A stretch of DNA of 64,000 nucleotides, from NCBI GenBank assembly GCA_963210315.1, contig OY723254.1:774379-838378 (forward strand). Direction: 5' to 3'. Under the pieces are notes generated by a model. That model saw only the letters and a list, made by a program, of their open reading frames with translations, did no database searches and had not been told where the DNA came from. Positions 1 through 9,651 of the stretch are shown here, piece by piece (position 1 is the stretch's first letter; every line of letters starts with the position of its first letter). The stretch comes from Rhynchopus euleeides. Lineage: Eukaryota > Euglenozoa > Diplonemea > Diplonemida > Diplonemidae. A program made the translations under genes and the position numbers.

Positions 1-2
1 GC

Positions 3-1907
3 CGCCTTCGGAAAGGTCTTGCCCCCCCACTGCACGTCGCGCGGCAGCTGTATGCCCAGATTCTGCCTCAGCCGCACCATGCGTGCCTCCCACTCTGTCA
101 AAACCGCACCCAGCCGGTCTGCGTGGGACTGGTTGAAGGAGCACGACACATCCAGCACTGCTTCGCTGTCGGGGGAGAGCCCCTGTTTGAACCTGCGGAG
201 CTCCTCGGCCCTCTCGGCCAGCTTCAGGAAGTGCGCGGGGAGGGTGCGCCACACCCACAGCTCTGCCACCGTCATGGATTTGAAATAGACCGTGGCGTTT
301 GCCTCCACCTCCACCAGCTTCAGGAGAGCTTGGAACACCGCACGCACCACGGTGATGCGTGGCATGATGTCGTGCTTCGCTGCCGAGAGGAACCTGCAGA
401 AGAGCGGCGTGATCTTATTCACATCGAACCGCAGGGCATGCGGGCCCACCACAGAAGCGAGCTCCACCGCGAGTGACTCAGACCCCTGCAGCGACGCGAG
501 GGTTTCAATCGCCGGGACGAGGATCCAGTCCGGCAGGTCAGGCCCCGTCAGGATGTGCCCCCCCAGCAGGTGGGAGCAAGCGTGGCACATTAGGAGGGCC
601 CTGTGCCGCTGCTCTGCGGTGAACCACTGCACCATCGCGCAGGTCTTGCCGAGGGTGCAGGACAGCACGTCGTCCTCTGTGTCCACCACGGCGACAAGGC
701 GAGACAGGGTTGACCCCAGGGTATCGAGGCACAGCAGCACCGTGGTGTCACATGAAGGCTCCCCCCGATCCGGGGAGGCGAGGACAATCTTCAGAGCAGC
801 CTCCAGGATCACCACAGCGTACACCACGATGTGCGCATGCAGGCCGTGCTTCACCACCACACGCCTGCAGGTGCGGATCACCTTAAGGGGGTCGAGCCCC
901 GCCAGGGGGGCTGGGTGCAGCGACACCAGGAAGCACAGCACCTGCACCAGCATGAGAGTCGCCGCGTCGTTGATGTCCCACCCATGCTTCCCGCTGAGAT
1001 AGTGCTCGCAGTAGGGCGCTACTGCCTCCAGGGAGGTGGCCCAGGTGGGGTTGATCTTCAGCAGCAGCGTCACGAGGGCCATCTGCTCGACCAGCGCGGT
1101 GCTGTCCACCTGAAAGGCCTCGAGAGACGTGCAGAGTGTCTCCTGGGGCTGGATCCGCTCCAACGACTCCCTGGCGTGGTCTGGGTTGGGCAGCTCGTGC
1201 CACAGCACGCTGCGGAAGCTCCCGAAGACCACGACGGAGGCGAGGTTCTCTGCGGTGCGCCGCGACGCAGCCATCTTCAGCAGCAGGTTCTCACAGGCGT
1301 TGCTACTGAGGAAGGCCTCGCGGAAGGCGGGTATCCCGCTGTAGAGTCGTATGCTGTCGCACACCTGCACCAGGTCTTCGATGCGCATGTCTTTGCAGGC
1401 CAGCGCGCCTTGGATAGCGGCCTGGGTGAGGGCGGCGAAGGCGCGTTGGTTCTCCGCCCGCTGCCCTGCGCTCTGAGGGATGACGACCGCCACGGTCTGT
1501 GCGAGGTTGAGGAAGGAGAGTTTGCACTCCAGGTGTGGGCACTTCGACAGCAGCAGGCCCAGGTAGCGTATGGCGGTGGGCACCTCGAATTGGTGGCGCT
1601 CCGCGGTGGTGGTGGCCTGCAGCTTCGCGCTGACGGGGCGTCGCCTCCCAGCCCCGGGGACTTCGAAACGGACAGCAGGCTGTGCGTCGTCCTCCTCATC
1701 TGGATATGCGATGGTTTCGTCGTTCTGGTATGCAGAGTCGATTCGCCCCACGATCTGCAGGGCAAGCAGGCCTCCCCCGAGCACCTTCTCCGATGTGCGC
1801 TCCAGCAGCTTCCGCACGGCTTTTACATTCCCACGGGTGTGCACGTTGAGGCTCCATTGGTACAGCTCCTGCGGGCTGGATGGCTCTGTGCTGATCTCCT
1901 GACCCAT
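3..1907 (-). CDS. Hypothetical protein, 3' end outside window
   Basis: An uninterrupted frame of 635 codons runs leftward from ATG 1907-1905 to the window edge, so the C-terminus is missing. It opens MGQEISTEPSSPQELYQWSL and continues as leucine- and alanine-rich, mostly helical-looking protein with no low-complexity filler, transmembrane segment or signal peptide. I recognise no family; the regular amphipathic leucines would fit an alpha-helical repeat (HEAT/ARM-like) protein, but this is only an impression. The start is well placed: on the minus strand a C/T-rich tract ends in CTCTCCAG one base before the ATG, a 3' splice acceptor. The long plus-strand frame over the same bases is a shadow. 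It is the only host gene seen on the minus strand. Confidence 0.72.
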   Translation of the reverse strand, partial: MGQEISTEPSSPQELYQWSLNVHTRGNVKAVRKLLERTSEKVLGGGLLALQIVGRIDSAYQNDETIAYPDEEDDAQPAVRFEVPGAGRRRPVSAKLQATTTAERHQFEVPTAIRYLGLLLSKCPHLECKLSFLNLAQTVAVVIPQSAGQRAENQRAFAALTQAAIQGALACKDMRIEDLVQVCDSIRLYSGIPAFREAFLSSNACENLLLKMAASRRTAENLASVVVFGSFRSVLWHELPNPDHARESLERIQPQETLCTSLEAFQVDSTALVEQMALVTLLLKINPTWATSLEAVAPYCEHYLSGKHGWDINDAATLMLVQVLCFLVSLHPAPLAGLDPLKVIRTCRRVVVKHGLHAHIVVYAVVILEAALKIVLASPDRGEPSCDTTVLLCLDTLGSTLSRLVAVVDTEDDVLSCTLGKTCAMVQWFTAEQRHRALLMCHACSHLLGGHILTGPDLPDWILVPAIETLASLQGSESLAVELASVVGPHALRFDVNKITPLFCRFLSAAKHDIMPRITVVRAVFQALLKLVEVEANATVYFKSMTVAELWVWRTLPAHFLKLAERAEELRRFKQGLSPDSEAVLDVSCSFNQSHADRLGAVLTEWEARMVRLRQNLGIQLPRDVQWGGKTFPKA

Positions 1908-3061
1908 CCTGGAGAGAAGAGGATGAGGAGGAGGCGCTGCTCTGTCTGCGGTGTGTGGAAGCTACCCGCGGTGTGCCGTGCCCTGCTCCGTCACGCAGGA
2001 GATGGGGTGGTGGGGGTGGTGGTGGTGGTGGTGGCGGTGCGGTGTGGCAGAGGCCTGTGTGACTCGCCCAAAAAACGCTTCACCGGGTGCGGCGGCAGCA
2101 GCAGCGCGTGTTGTGCTGTGTCGTGTGGCGCATGGTGGGGTGGGTCCTGTGTGTATGTGTGTCCTGGAGGGGCGGTGGTGGTGCTAAGGGGGGTGGGGGG
2201 AAGGAGTCTGCATCAAATTGAGGGGGACAGCCCAGGGGTGGGGTGGGTTTCGGAGTGGGGAAGGTGCAATCCGTGGCAACAAAGCTCAAAGTCTGAGCTG
2301 AGGTGGCGGGAATGAACGGGAGAGGGGGATGGGGGGGGGGCGCACTCCGTCCGACAGCCCCGAAATATGTGCGTGTCTGTTTGATGAAGAAAACACCTTT
2401 CTTGAGCCGCCCTTCTCTTTGACTGTTTTGCTCATTTTGTCATTTTGTTTGTTTTTCTGCTGGCGCCGACAATCAGAAGCAAGCTTTCCCTGCCTCATTG
2501 CCGACCCCCCTCTTCCTGCAAGCAGGAAACAGAAGGGAAACAGTGCGTGTTGAGCATTTTTTTTTGCGGCCTGTATTGTTTGAAATCGAAGAGCACCGAC
2601 TTTCGCTGACCCCACCTCTTCACTCCACCTCTCTCTTGAGACCCACTCGGCTGAATAGCTTTCGAGGAAAGAAAAGAAAGGAACAGAGAAACGACAACAC
2701 CTTCTCTGTGAACTCTGCTAGTCGGTGCCCCTTTTGGCTCCACTGCGTGTTCACGGGAAAAAAACGTGCCAGATCTAAAAAAAATCCCTCCCAGAAGGGC
2801 ATGCAGCGTGTGGGACGCGGCTGAAAATGCTTCTTCGCAACTTCCACCCTTTCACCCCACCACACCCTCCTTGGTTTGCAGGCGGCCAGAATGGTGTTTG
2901 CACAGACAAAACATAAGAAGAGAACACTTCAAAAACCCCCTCCCTCCCCCCCCCTGCTCTGCCTCTGGCAACCCCAAGACAGGCTCAACCCAGTCTCTGT
3001 ACAAAACAGCACATCCATCTTCCTTCTGTCGAAAGCCCATTTCCCTCTCTCTGTGCCGCTG
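1908..3061. other. Intergenic, no gene seen
   Basis: Upstream side of the 1907 gene. It contains a GGT/GTG-rich stretch near 2000-2040, T- and A-rich patches around 2430-2480 and 2555-2580, and no frame with convincing coding character. Confidence 0.5.
1909..1935 (-). promoter_or_regulatory. Probable trans-splice acceptor of the 1907 gene
   Basis: On the minus strand a nearly pure pyrimidine run ends in CTCTCCAG, then one G and the ATG. With so little 5' UTR, the AG is most simply a spliced-leader addition site; a cis intron with a tiny upstream exon is the alternative. Confidence 0.5.
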
Positions 3062-3269
3062 CACGGTGGACTCCAGCGGGGGTAGGGTAACCCTTTTCGG
3101 GAGTCTCAACTAGCGGGAGTCTCGGACTCCCGCTAGCGGGAGTCTTTAGCCTAAATTAGCTGGAAAATAGACTCCCGCTAGCGGGAGTCACCAGTATATA
3201 CTGCAGAAAAAGACACCCTCTCAGACTCCCGCTCCCAGACTCCCGCTGGGGTGGCTGGAGTCCACCGTG
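3062..3269. mobile_element. Family A MITE (internally deleted derivative)
   Basis: A 208-bp unit starts CACGGTGGACTCCAGC and ends with its inverse, flanked by the dinucleotide TG on both sides (3060-3061 and 3270-3271). Its left end matches the right end of the full family A element and its right end matches the left end, so it is a deletion derivative in reverse orientation. The interior is almost only copies of the palindrome GACTCCCGCTAGCGGGAGTC and variants. No coding capacity. Confidence 0.8.
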
Positions 3270-3287
3270 TGTCTGTGCAGTGATTTT

Positions 3288-3378
3288 CCCCCGTGGCGAA
3301 AAAATAAAATTTCGCAAAAAAAAAAAAAAAAATCTCTGGAAAAATCGTCCGGCGAAAAAAGTTTTTTCGCCACGGGGG
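3288..3378. repeat. Short inverted repeat pair
   Basis: CCCCCGTGGCGAAAAAA (3288-3304) faces TTTTTTCGCCACGGGGG (3362-3378) across an A-rich spacer of about 57 bp. Perfect 17-bp arms suggest a very small foldback element. Confidence 0.6.
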
Positions 3379-3756
3379 TTTTTGGTGGGAATTTTTCAGG
3401 GGGTCTGGGGAGAGGTCCTGGAGGAAAAAACATCAGGCCCACACGGTGGACTCCAGCGGCCCTAGCGGGAGTCTGGGAGCGGGAGTCTGAGCGGGTGTCA
3501 AAGACTCCCGCTAGCGGGAGTCTATACTCCCGCTAGGGGGAGTCTGACTCCCCCTAGCGGGAGTCTTTTCACCTATTTTCATCCATTTTTCCCATGATAT
3601 AGTTACAGTCTACTGGCGTGGGGGGTAAAATCATGGTGGAAGAGGGATGGGGAGGGGCTTGTTTTGCTTCTGTCAGTTTCCCCGGACTCTGGACTACCTA
3701 CCTATCCTCCTGGTAGCGGCTGCACCTGCGGAGGTGAGCGGTTAGAATTTGAGGTG

Positions 3757-4623
3757 TCAAAGTGCGGCCATCGCCTGTCGTAGTTGTGTTACACCTTGGG
3801 CAAGACAAGCCATCCTGCAGGCCTCATCTTCTTCGTCAGAACTGTCATCCCCCTCCTGCTGTGCGCGTTGGTCAAGCGTGCTCAAAGTCGCCTCGGATGA
3901 CACGAATGGTGTGAAAGTCGCCCCCAGCGGGATTGGCATTTTGCACAAGCAGAGCGATAATTTGCGGTGTCCTTCGGGGAACCGGGACAGGAAGTAGGGC
4001 GCGCTGATGGGTTCAACGAAGTCCTGTGTGTTGCAGTGCACAAACCCCTTCTGCAGCTGTGTCAACTGTGTGCAAAGAACATACACAGCCAATCTATGAG
4101 CGTGTCGGGTGTGCAGACACGGACACAGAATGACTTCTCTATACCCGAGGATCCCGTCCTGCGACAGGTGCGCAACCTTCCAAGGCATGCCCGATGCGCG
4201 CCGCTTCTCTTCTGCCATCGCAAGATCTCTCTCGTAAGTTGCGGAGCTGGCGATTGTAACGGCATCTTTCTTGCGATGTCCGTTCTCTGCTTCTTCAAAT
4301 TCGTCGTTGTTCTGCAGAGGCACTGCATCTTCTGGAGCCCACCAATGATGGAGACTGTGTACGTAGGCATTGCGCGTTGATCCCTTTTCGGCATGCTCCA
4401 TCAACCAGTGAAATATATGCCCTGAGATCCGAGCACGCAAGAAGGGAATCCGGGCTGACTCATCCTTGCATCCCCAGAAGTGCCAGGGGATGTCTGCATA
4501 CCGGAAATGCATGAGGTCTGCAAGGGAGACAAAGAGGTAGCGGAACAAGCCCTTGTAGGTGTGTCCTGTGACAGGCAAGCACGACCTTCCGGAACTGAGC
4601 ACCTGTCCCATTCTGCGACACAT
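3757..4623 (-). CDS. Family A ORF2, main part; unknown transposon protein
   Basis: 288 residues. Near residue 37 it has LMHFRYADIP, then VHSLHHWWAPEDAVPL, a charged block with ATYERDL, a Cys/His-rich stretch (CPCLHTRHAHR), a short KLSLCLCKM motif and an acidic tail (GDDSSDEEDEA). The same motifs in the same order occur in the family B protein (LVHFRYNDIP, MSHWFDPEDAHPL, TAERDL, LLACICKSK), so this is a conserved transposon protein and not chance. I see no DDE/D, RNase H, tyrosine recombinase, HUH or reverse transcriptase signature. It is identical in the copy at 9652-10518, which points to recent movement. Confidence 0.6.
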   Translation of the reverse strand: MCRRMGQVLSSGRSCLPVTGHTYKGLFRYLFVSLADLMHFRYADIPWHFWGCKDESARIPFLRARISGHIFHWLMEHAEKGSTRNAYVHSLHHWWAPEDAVPLQNNDEFEEAENGHRKKDAVTIASSATYERDLAMAEEKRRASGMPWKVAHLSQDGILGYREVILCPCLHTRHAHRLAVYVLCTQLTQLQKGFVHCNTQDFVEPISAPYFLSRFPEGHRKLSLCLCKMPIPLGATFTPFVSSEATLSTLDQRAQQEGDDSSDEEDEACRMACLAQGVTQLRQAMAAL

Positions 4624-4893
4624 TCAGTGCAAGGTTTGTACAGGTCTTGTCGAATATTTTTTTGTTGTCTCATCCAGTACCCTGATCAGCCGCATGGCGA
4701 GCCCCTTGCAGTCATGGAGTGCTGGGGTGACGTAGCGGGCATTGGGAAGCACACCTGCCAAGAGGGAGGGGTAGCCAGCCTCTTTTATCTCAGAGAGAGT
4801 CAGGTGCGGGTATCGATGCACCTGTTGATACCAGCGTTCTTCTGGGATGTCGCACAGTGAGCATCGGTGCCCTCGCCCCCCGCATCGCCTCAT
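4624..4893 (-). CDS. Family A ORF2, N-terminal part
   Basis: 89 residues, beginning MRRCGGRGHRCSLCDIPEER with a small Cys/His cluster (possible zinc site), then a segment ending PALHDCKGLAMRLIRVLDET. The frame ends in TGA directly followed by the ATG of the 3757-4623 ORF in the same frame. The region matches family B (EAGFESLYAGVF against EAGYPSLLAGVL), so both parts look like one ancestral protein or a stop-start pair. The 9315 copy has the same arrangement. Function unknown. Confidence 0.5.
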   Translation of the reverse strand: MRRCGGRGHRCSLCDIPEERWYQQVHRYPHLTLSEIKEAGYPSLLAGVLPNARYVTPALHDCKGLAMRLIRVLDETTKKYSTRPVQTLH

Positions 4894-4907
4894 TGTTGCC
4901 CACTGCT

Positions 4908-5009
4908 GATCTATACTCCCGCTAGCGGGAGTTGGACTCCCCCTAGTTGAGACTCCCGAAAAGGGTTAAACCCGGTAGTGGTACCCTACCCCCGCTGGAG
5001 TCCACCGTG
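4908..5009 (-). repeat. Internal copy of the family A terminus
   Basis: The element's right terminal region (palindromes, GACTCCCGAAAAGGG, then GCTGGAGTCCACCGTG) occurs here as well as at the true end (5700-5790), with a short extra stretch after AAAGGGTTA. Family A therefore has two potential right ends, one between its two genes. Confidence 0.75.
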
Positions 5010-5158
5010 CAAGGCCGGATCAGCCCACGGGTGGGTTTGAGGAAGAAATCTGGGGGGGCAAATTTTGCTGCGACTTCCGGTTTCACCCGGCCGAACTCCA
5101 GCATCTATCCAGACCCACGGTGCCAAGCCGTTCGCCCGTGTCGCGATCATTCGCGGCT

Positions 5159-5539
5159 TCAGGCTGCCCCCGACGACACGTTTGTATCCTGCACCTTGCC
5201 ATACTTCGCCTCCACCTTGTATATGACGGAGAGCGCCCTCCTTCCGCATCGTTGCGACTTCCCTGACAGCGAACTTATCCATGTCAGGGAAGACATGGCG
5301 ATGATTGCGTTGGCCACCTGGGTGCTGTGCTTGTGGAGCTCCTTGCTCAACACCGTTGCTAGGAGCCTTCTAATGGATCCCAGTGTCAGCACACTGCCCC
5401 CTTTTTTAACAGGGAAGGCCGTGCAAAAATCATGCACAATGTTCGTCGCCTCCGCAGCCTCGGGACTCTCTGCGCTCTTCTTCTTCTTAATCGACTTTGC
5501 CGCCGGCTTCGCTGCCGGCTTCGTTGTCGTCTTCCCCAT
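5159..5539 (-). CDS. Family A ORF1: small lysine-rich-tailed protein
   Basis: 126 residues. The N-terminus is a basic Lys/Pro/Ala tail (MGKTTTKPAAKPAAKSIKKK) resembling histone or H1-type tails. The rest is a compact helical-looking domain with a segment reading LTLGSIRRLLATVLSKELHK. The start follows a CTCGCAG acceptor-like site 15 bases upstream on the minus strand. It shows weak but collinear similarity to the first ORF of family B (20283-20684): an aromatic/hydrophobic helix, a short loop, then a Leu-rich helix. A DNA-binding or coat-of-DNA accessory role is plausible from composition only; a histone fold is not demonstrated. Confidence 0.55.
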   Translation of the reverse strand: MGKTTTKPAAKPAAKSIKKKKSAESPEAAEATNIVHDFCTAFPVKKGGSVLTLGSIRRLLATVLSKELHKHSTQVANAIIAMSSLTWISSLSGKSQRCGRRALSVIYKVEAKYGKVQDTNVSSGAA

Positions 5540-5880
5540 TTTTGTGAATCAGGTCTGCGAGCTGGGATGGGTGGAAACGTCCGTTTCGTTTGGTGTGGCT
5601 GTACTTCAGTGACGAGTGCCACATTGCATAGGTATCATGGGAAAAATGAGTGAAAATAGGTGAAAAGACTCCCGCTAGGGGGAGTCAGACTCCCGCTAGC
5701 GGGAGTCTATACTCCCGCTAGCGGGAGTTGGACTCCCCCTAGTTGAGACTCCCGAAAAGGGTTACCCTACCCCCGCTGGAGTCCACCGTGCAGGAAAACA
5801 ATGGGAGGGCCTGCTCTGTGAGCCCCACCAAGCAGTTACAGATTGGCAGGACAAGACCTGCAGAGGGTGGCTGCAAAGAA

Positions 5881-6073
5881 CAGATGTTCACTACCGTGGC
5901 CTCCGGCGGCTGCGGGGCTCCGCCCCCCAGACCCCCCTTGTGGAACCCAGGCCCACCAGCCGTAGCAACCCCAGGAATGCGAAAACGCCCGAAATCTGTA
6001 GCCTCGACGGGACGGATGTTCACTACCGTGGCCTCCGGCGGGTCTGGGGGGCTCCGCCCCCCAGACCCCCCCT
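5881..6073 (-). repeat. Two copies of the 60-bp hairpin repeat
   Basis: Copies at 5881-5939 and 6013-6073 in the same orientation. In the other orientation the unit reads GGGGGTCTGGGGGGCGGAG, then CCCCCCAGCCGCCGGAGGCC, then ACGGTAGTGAACATCTGTTC. The GGGGGGC..GCCCCCC part folds on itself. Confidence 0.8.
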
Positions 6074-6132
6074 GTCGCGTGTGCCTGTCTCGCAAGTCCT
6101 TGGGCGTATGCGACTGGCCATCTCCGCGTAGT

Positions 6133-6157
6133 CTCGGGCGCGCGAAGCGCGCCCGAG
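6133..6157. repeat. Perfect GC hairpin with GAA loop
   Basis: An 11-bp perfect stem (CTCGGGCGCGC and its complement) closes a GAA loop and is followed by AAAATTTTTT. The same design recurs at 6725-6743 and 63799-63825. Confidence 0.7.
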
Positions 6158-6400
6158 AAAATTTTTTCCGAGTGGGAAATTTTTTTTTCGCCGTTATTTT
6201 TGAGATTTTCGGCGGAGAGGAAAATCACTGTGTCTGTGGCAAAAAAAAATTGCTCGCCACTTTGCAACCAGTTTCGTGAAAAGCAAACAGAGAGCCGCAC
6301 CCTTTTAGATGTCGACAAATCACAGGCACTGCCAAACACCCCCCTCGACAGGGAGAAAGCAATGAAGGCAGGGAAAGCAGGGATGGGGGGTGAGGGGGGA

Positions 6401-6440
6401 GTGTGTGTGTTGTGTTGTGTTGTGTTGTGTTGTGTGTTAT
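6401..6440. repeat. TGTGT microsatellite
   Basis: About seven to eight tandem copies of a TGTGT-type pentamer, a simple repeat without coding sense. Confidence 0.8.
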
Positions 6441-6724
6441 ATACGAAAGGAGGTTTGTCGACATTGCACAGGACCCATTCTGGGGAATGTCTGGAAATGA
6501 GGGTGGGGGTGGGAGTGAGTGGGGGCCTTGCCCACGCCATAGGGCAGGCCATTTTCTGGACAAGCTCTTCCCGCCGCATTTGCCGCAGGGTGACACTGGC
6601 ATGTGTCAAACAAACACAGGCCACAGGCCTGTCGCTAACTTTTCGATTTTGGAGATTTGGTGGGTTGACGCTCCTGTTTTGGGGGGGGGATCAGGGGGGA
6701 AAACACTAGGGGTCAATTTTTCTC

Positions 6725-6743
6725 GCGCGCGCTTCGCGCGCGC
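6725..6743. repeat. GC hairpin with TTC loop
   Basis: An 8-bp alternating GC stem closes a TTC loop next to a TTTTT run; it is the mirror orientation of the hairpin at 6133. Confidence 0.6.
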
Positions 6744-6954
6744 TCGTGTTGTTGCCAAATTTTCCCATCGGTGGACCACTAGGTGGGCACGGTGTGAGGC
6801 GCTGGGTTCCTTCCGTGGTTCCTCTCCCGCTCGCGCCGTCGGGTGCCGGAGGAAACCAAAAAATGGCTTTCGGGACCATGATTTCGACGCTGCCCCCTGA
6901 TATGTCACGGCCGTCAAAGCGCAAGGACTTGGTTACTAGACGGGCACGCGAGAT

Positions 6955-7189
6955 GGGGGGTCTGGGGGGCAGAGCCCCCCAGCCGCCGGAGGCCACGGTA
7001 GTGAGCATCTGTTCATTGTGGGCGTACAGATTCTGTGTGAGTTGGCTGCGTCCTCCTGAGGCTACTGGAGTGGGTGGATTCCCTGACCCGGTGGGAATCG
7101 AATGACTTGAGTACGAGACATACGCCACAGGGGGGTCTGGGGGGCGGAGCCCCCCAGCCGCCGGAGGCCACGGTAGTGAGCATCTGTTC
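6955..7189 (+). repeat. Hairpin repeat pair with conserved spacer
   Basis: Two 60-bp hairpin units (6955-7014 and 7130-7189) flank a spacer of about 115 bp beginning ATTGTGGGCG. The same unit-spacer-unit block recurs at 15506-15737 with diverged spacer, so the whole block of about 235 bp behaves as one dispersed repeat. Confidence 0.75.
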
Positions 7190-7204
7190 CTGCAAAACCA
7201 TACT

Positions 7205-7475
7205 CTCTTCGACGTCGACCCAGTGAAAGTGGGTTGACGCTTGGTCGACGCTTGGTGAGCGTCGACCCAGTGTAACCGGGCCAACGCTAGGTTAGCGTCG
7301 ACCCAGTGTAATAAATGGGTTGACGCTTGGTCCAGGCTTGAATGGCAACCCAGTTCCACTAGGTCGACGCTCCAAGCCTCGACCAAGCGTCAACCCAGTC
7401 CACTGGGTCGACGCTGGGTCGACGCTTTTTTATGGGGGGGGAAACCCAAAATCACTGGGTCGACGGTCGACGCTT
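7205..7475. repeat. GTCGACCCAGTG direct and inverted array
   Basis: About ten copies of a 12-14 bp motif (GTCGACCCAGTG, TGGGTCGACGCT, TGGGTTGACGCTTGG) in both orientations within 270 bp. It looks like the subterminal array of another DNA transposon; no partner end was identified. Confidence 0.65.
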
Positions 7476-8403
7476 AGCGACATGCCTGCACAGGCCATGG
7501 GGGCGGAAAGGGGGGGGGGGGGGGTAAAATCACAGCGCAGCAGCAGGTCTTCTATTGCCTCAACAACACAATGCCCGGAAGCCTCCCGGCAACTTCCGTC
7601 CCATTTCCTTCTGGCTGGGCACTGGCTAAATCAGCGATTTGTTTTTCGCTATCTCGGCTGTTTGTCAGGGCGGGTGTGTTAGTAGGCGCCGCGATTTCGC
7701 AGCAAGGCCTTGCAACACTAACGCACTCAAAGCCAAGACCTTAAAAGGGGGGAGGAAGCCGAGGGGGGTGTGTGATGGGGGGGTATTCCGAACGTTTGCT
7801 GATTCGCCACAACGTTACTGCAGCATGGCCGAACACACCCCCCACAAAGCCCGGTGTGGGCCAGAAAAGACGATTTTTTTTGTGCTTCTTTTTAATTCTT
7901 GACAGCGCACAGCAGTATGACCAGTTCGAACACCACATGACCCGTTCCCTGCTTGCCGATCCTTGGCAAATCGGCAGGGATTTCGGTCAATTTAAACGAT
8001 GTCTTGGCCGTGCAACGAGCAACCCAGGGTTTCTTTAATGTTGGCTGAGCCATTTTGTTCCTCATTTCGCACGCGAGAGAGAGGGGAGGCTATTTTTTTT
8101 TTGGTGTCGACAATCACAGGCAGGCACGTAGCTTGAAATTGGATTTTCAGATTTTTGCTGGTTCTGCTGGTCTGGGGTATTTTCCGGCGCTTCCCCCAAA
8201 ATCCCGTCCTGACCGACACCGGGTTCTCCGGGGCGCGTCCGGAGGCACGGAGTCGACAGCGCCACCGTGGGTCTTCGCTACGGTGCCGAAACGGTGTGCT
8301 GGTGCATTTCCTATGTGTATGCGTATGAGAAATCGCCGAACTTTGACGAAAACTTGACGGTAGCGAAGAACCCCACAGTCGCATATTGACAAGCACAAGC
8401 CAC

Positions 8404-8464
8404 AGGGGGGTCTGGGGGGCGGAGCCCCCCAGCCGCCGGAGGCCACGGTAGTGAACATCTGTTC
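8404..8464 (+). repeat. 60-bp hairpin repeat, single copy
   Basis: Single copy matching the units at 7130 and 15680, ending GTAGTGAACATCTGTTCC. Confidence 0.8.
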
Positions 8465-9169
8465 CTTCCGGGCTGAACACGGTGTGGATCTCTCCGACAT
8501 CAGGTCGGAACCCAGTCCTGCGCGGGAAGCAGTCATCGGGAGCCGAAATCCTCGTGGTTCGGGCCTGCTGCAGGGTACATCTTCGGCCTGGTGTGAGGGA
8601 AAACCCCCCCACCAAAAAAAAATTCTGGGGTTTCCCGGATTTATACTTTTTTTTTTCCCCCCCCAGACCAGCAACATAGGCAACTGCTGGTCTTGAGACC
8701 AGCTGGACCCCCCAAGCTACATGCCTGATCACAGGCACTGCGAGAGCTAGGCTACTACACAGACCCGTTCTGTCCCATTGTCGCCCATTTCCCCACAAAG
8801 TAGGGTAGGGGGCAGTGACTATTTTTTTTGCAGTGCTCACTGAACCACACACTCTGAGAGAGAGAGAGAGAGAGGGAAGGGAGGGAGGGGTCGGGTGAAG
8901 ATGGGAACACACGGAGAACTGTTAGCCCAGCCAACACAGGACGGGCCGCAACCCCCCCTCCCCCTTCCCCTTCCCCCCCCCCCCCTAGGCCCCCAGATGT
9001 CCATACAAAAAACTGTAATTTTTTTGGAATATTCAGGTCCGGCGGTCAACAGTGCAAAACCACCCCCAAACCCACCCCAGATATGAATTTCCGGGGGTTT
9101 TTACCCACTTTTGGGCCCACCAACCCTCATCTTTGGCCATTTTTCGGCTTTTTTCAGCCATTCTGGGGT

Positions 9170-9314
9170 GAATCCCGTTGCAGGGTCAATTTTGGGTAAA
9201 AATGTGCATTTTAACGCACTTCTACTGGTCCTAGAGGCCCTGGATGGTATACGATGTACCCCAGGGATGCCTCGGGTACGTTTTTCACCCGAAAACCACC
9301 CGAAATGGGGTCTA
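9170..9314 (+). repeat. Repeat unit interrupted by family A copy 2
   Basis: Part of a unit that includes GTACCCCAGGGATG and CACCCGAAATGGGGTCTA. The unit resumes after the transposon at 11655 and recurs uninterrupted near 12000-12060 and 12340-12430, giving a clean empty site for the insertion. Confidence 0.75.
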
Positions 9315-9651
9315 CACGGTGGACTCCAGCGGCCCTAGCGGGAGTCTGGGAGCGGGAGTCTGAGCGGGTGTCAAAGACTCCCGCTAGCGGGAGTCCAGAC
9401 TCCCGCTAGCGGGAGTCTATACTCCCGCTAGGGGGAGTCTGACTCCCCCTAGCGGGAGTCTTTTCACCTATTTTCATCCATTTTTCCCATGATATAGTTA
9501 CAGTCTACTGGCGTGGGGGGTAAAATCATGGTGGAAGAGGGATGGGGAGGGGCTTGTTTTGCTTCTGTCAGTTTCCCCGGACTCTGGACTACCTACCTAT
9601 CCTCCTGGTAGCGGCTGCACCTGCGGAGGTGAGCGGTTAGAATTTGAGGTG

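Larger units (their letters stand above)
3442..5790 (-). mobile_element. Family A two-ORF DNA transposon, copy 1
   Basis: A 2,349-bp element with CACGGTGGACTCC ends and a 2-bp CA target duplication (3440-3441 and 5791-5792). Both subterminal regions are arrays of the 20-22 bp palindrome GACTCCCGCTAGCGGGAGTC and its CCCCTAG variants. It encodes, on the minus strand, a small lysine-rich protein then a larger protein. A second copy lies at 9315-11654 in the same orientation and differs mainly in the number of palindromes and one 12-bp coding repeat. CAC ends, short target duplication and subterminal repeats recall the CACTA (EnSpm) superfamily, but no DDE transposase is recognisable, so the class is open. 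Confidence 0.8.
5791..9314. other. Repeat mosaic between the two family A copies
   Basis: No convincing gene. It holds five copies of a 60-bp hairpin repeat, GC hairpins with GAA/TTC loops, a TGTGT microsatellite, a GTCGACCCAGTG array, GA and poly-G/C runs, and from about 9170 the start of a repeat unit that the second family A copy interrupts. Confidence 0.6.

Noticed and set aside
831-2315. Long plus-strand frame of 494 codons
   Set aside because: It runs antisense to the convincing minus-strand gene at 3-1907 and ends in Gly/Val/Cys low-complexity sequence; it is a shadow of GC-rich codon use.
5159-5539. Family A ORF1 as a core histone
   Set aside because: The basic KPAA tail is suggestive, but I cannot match the remaining residues to any histone fold with confidence.
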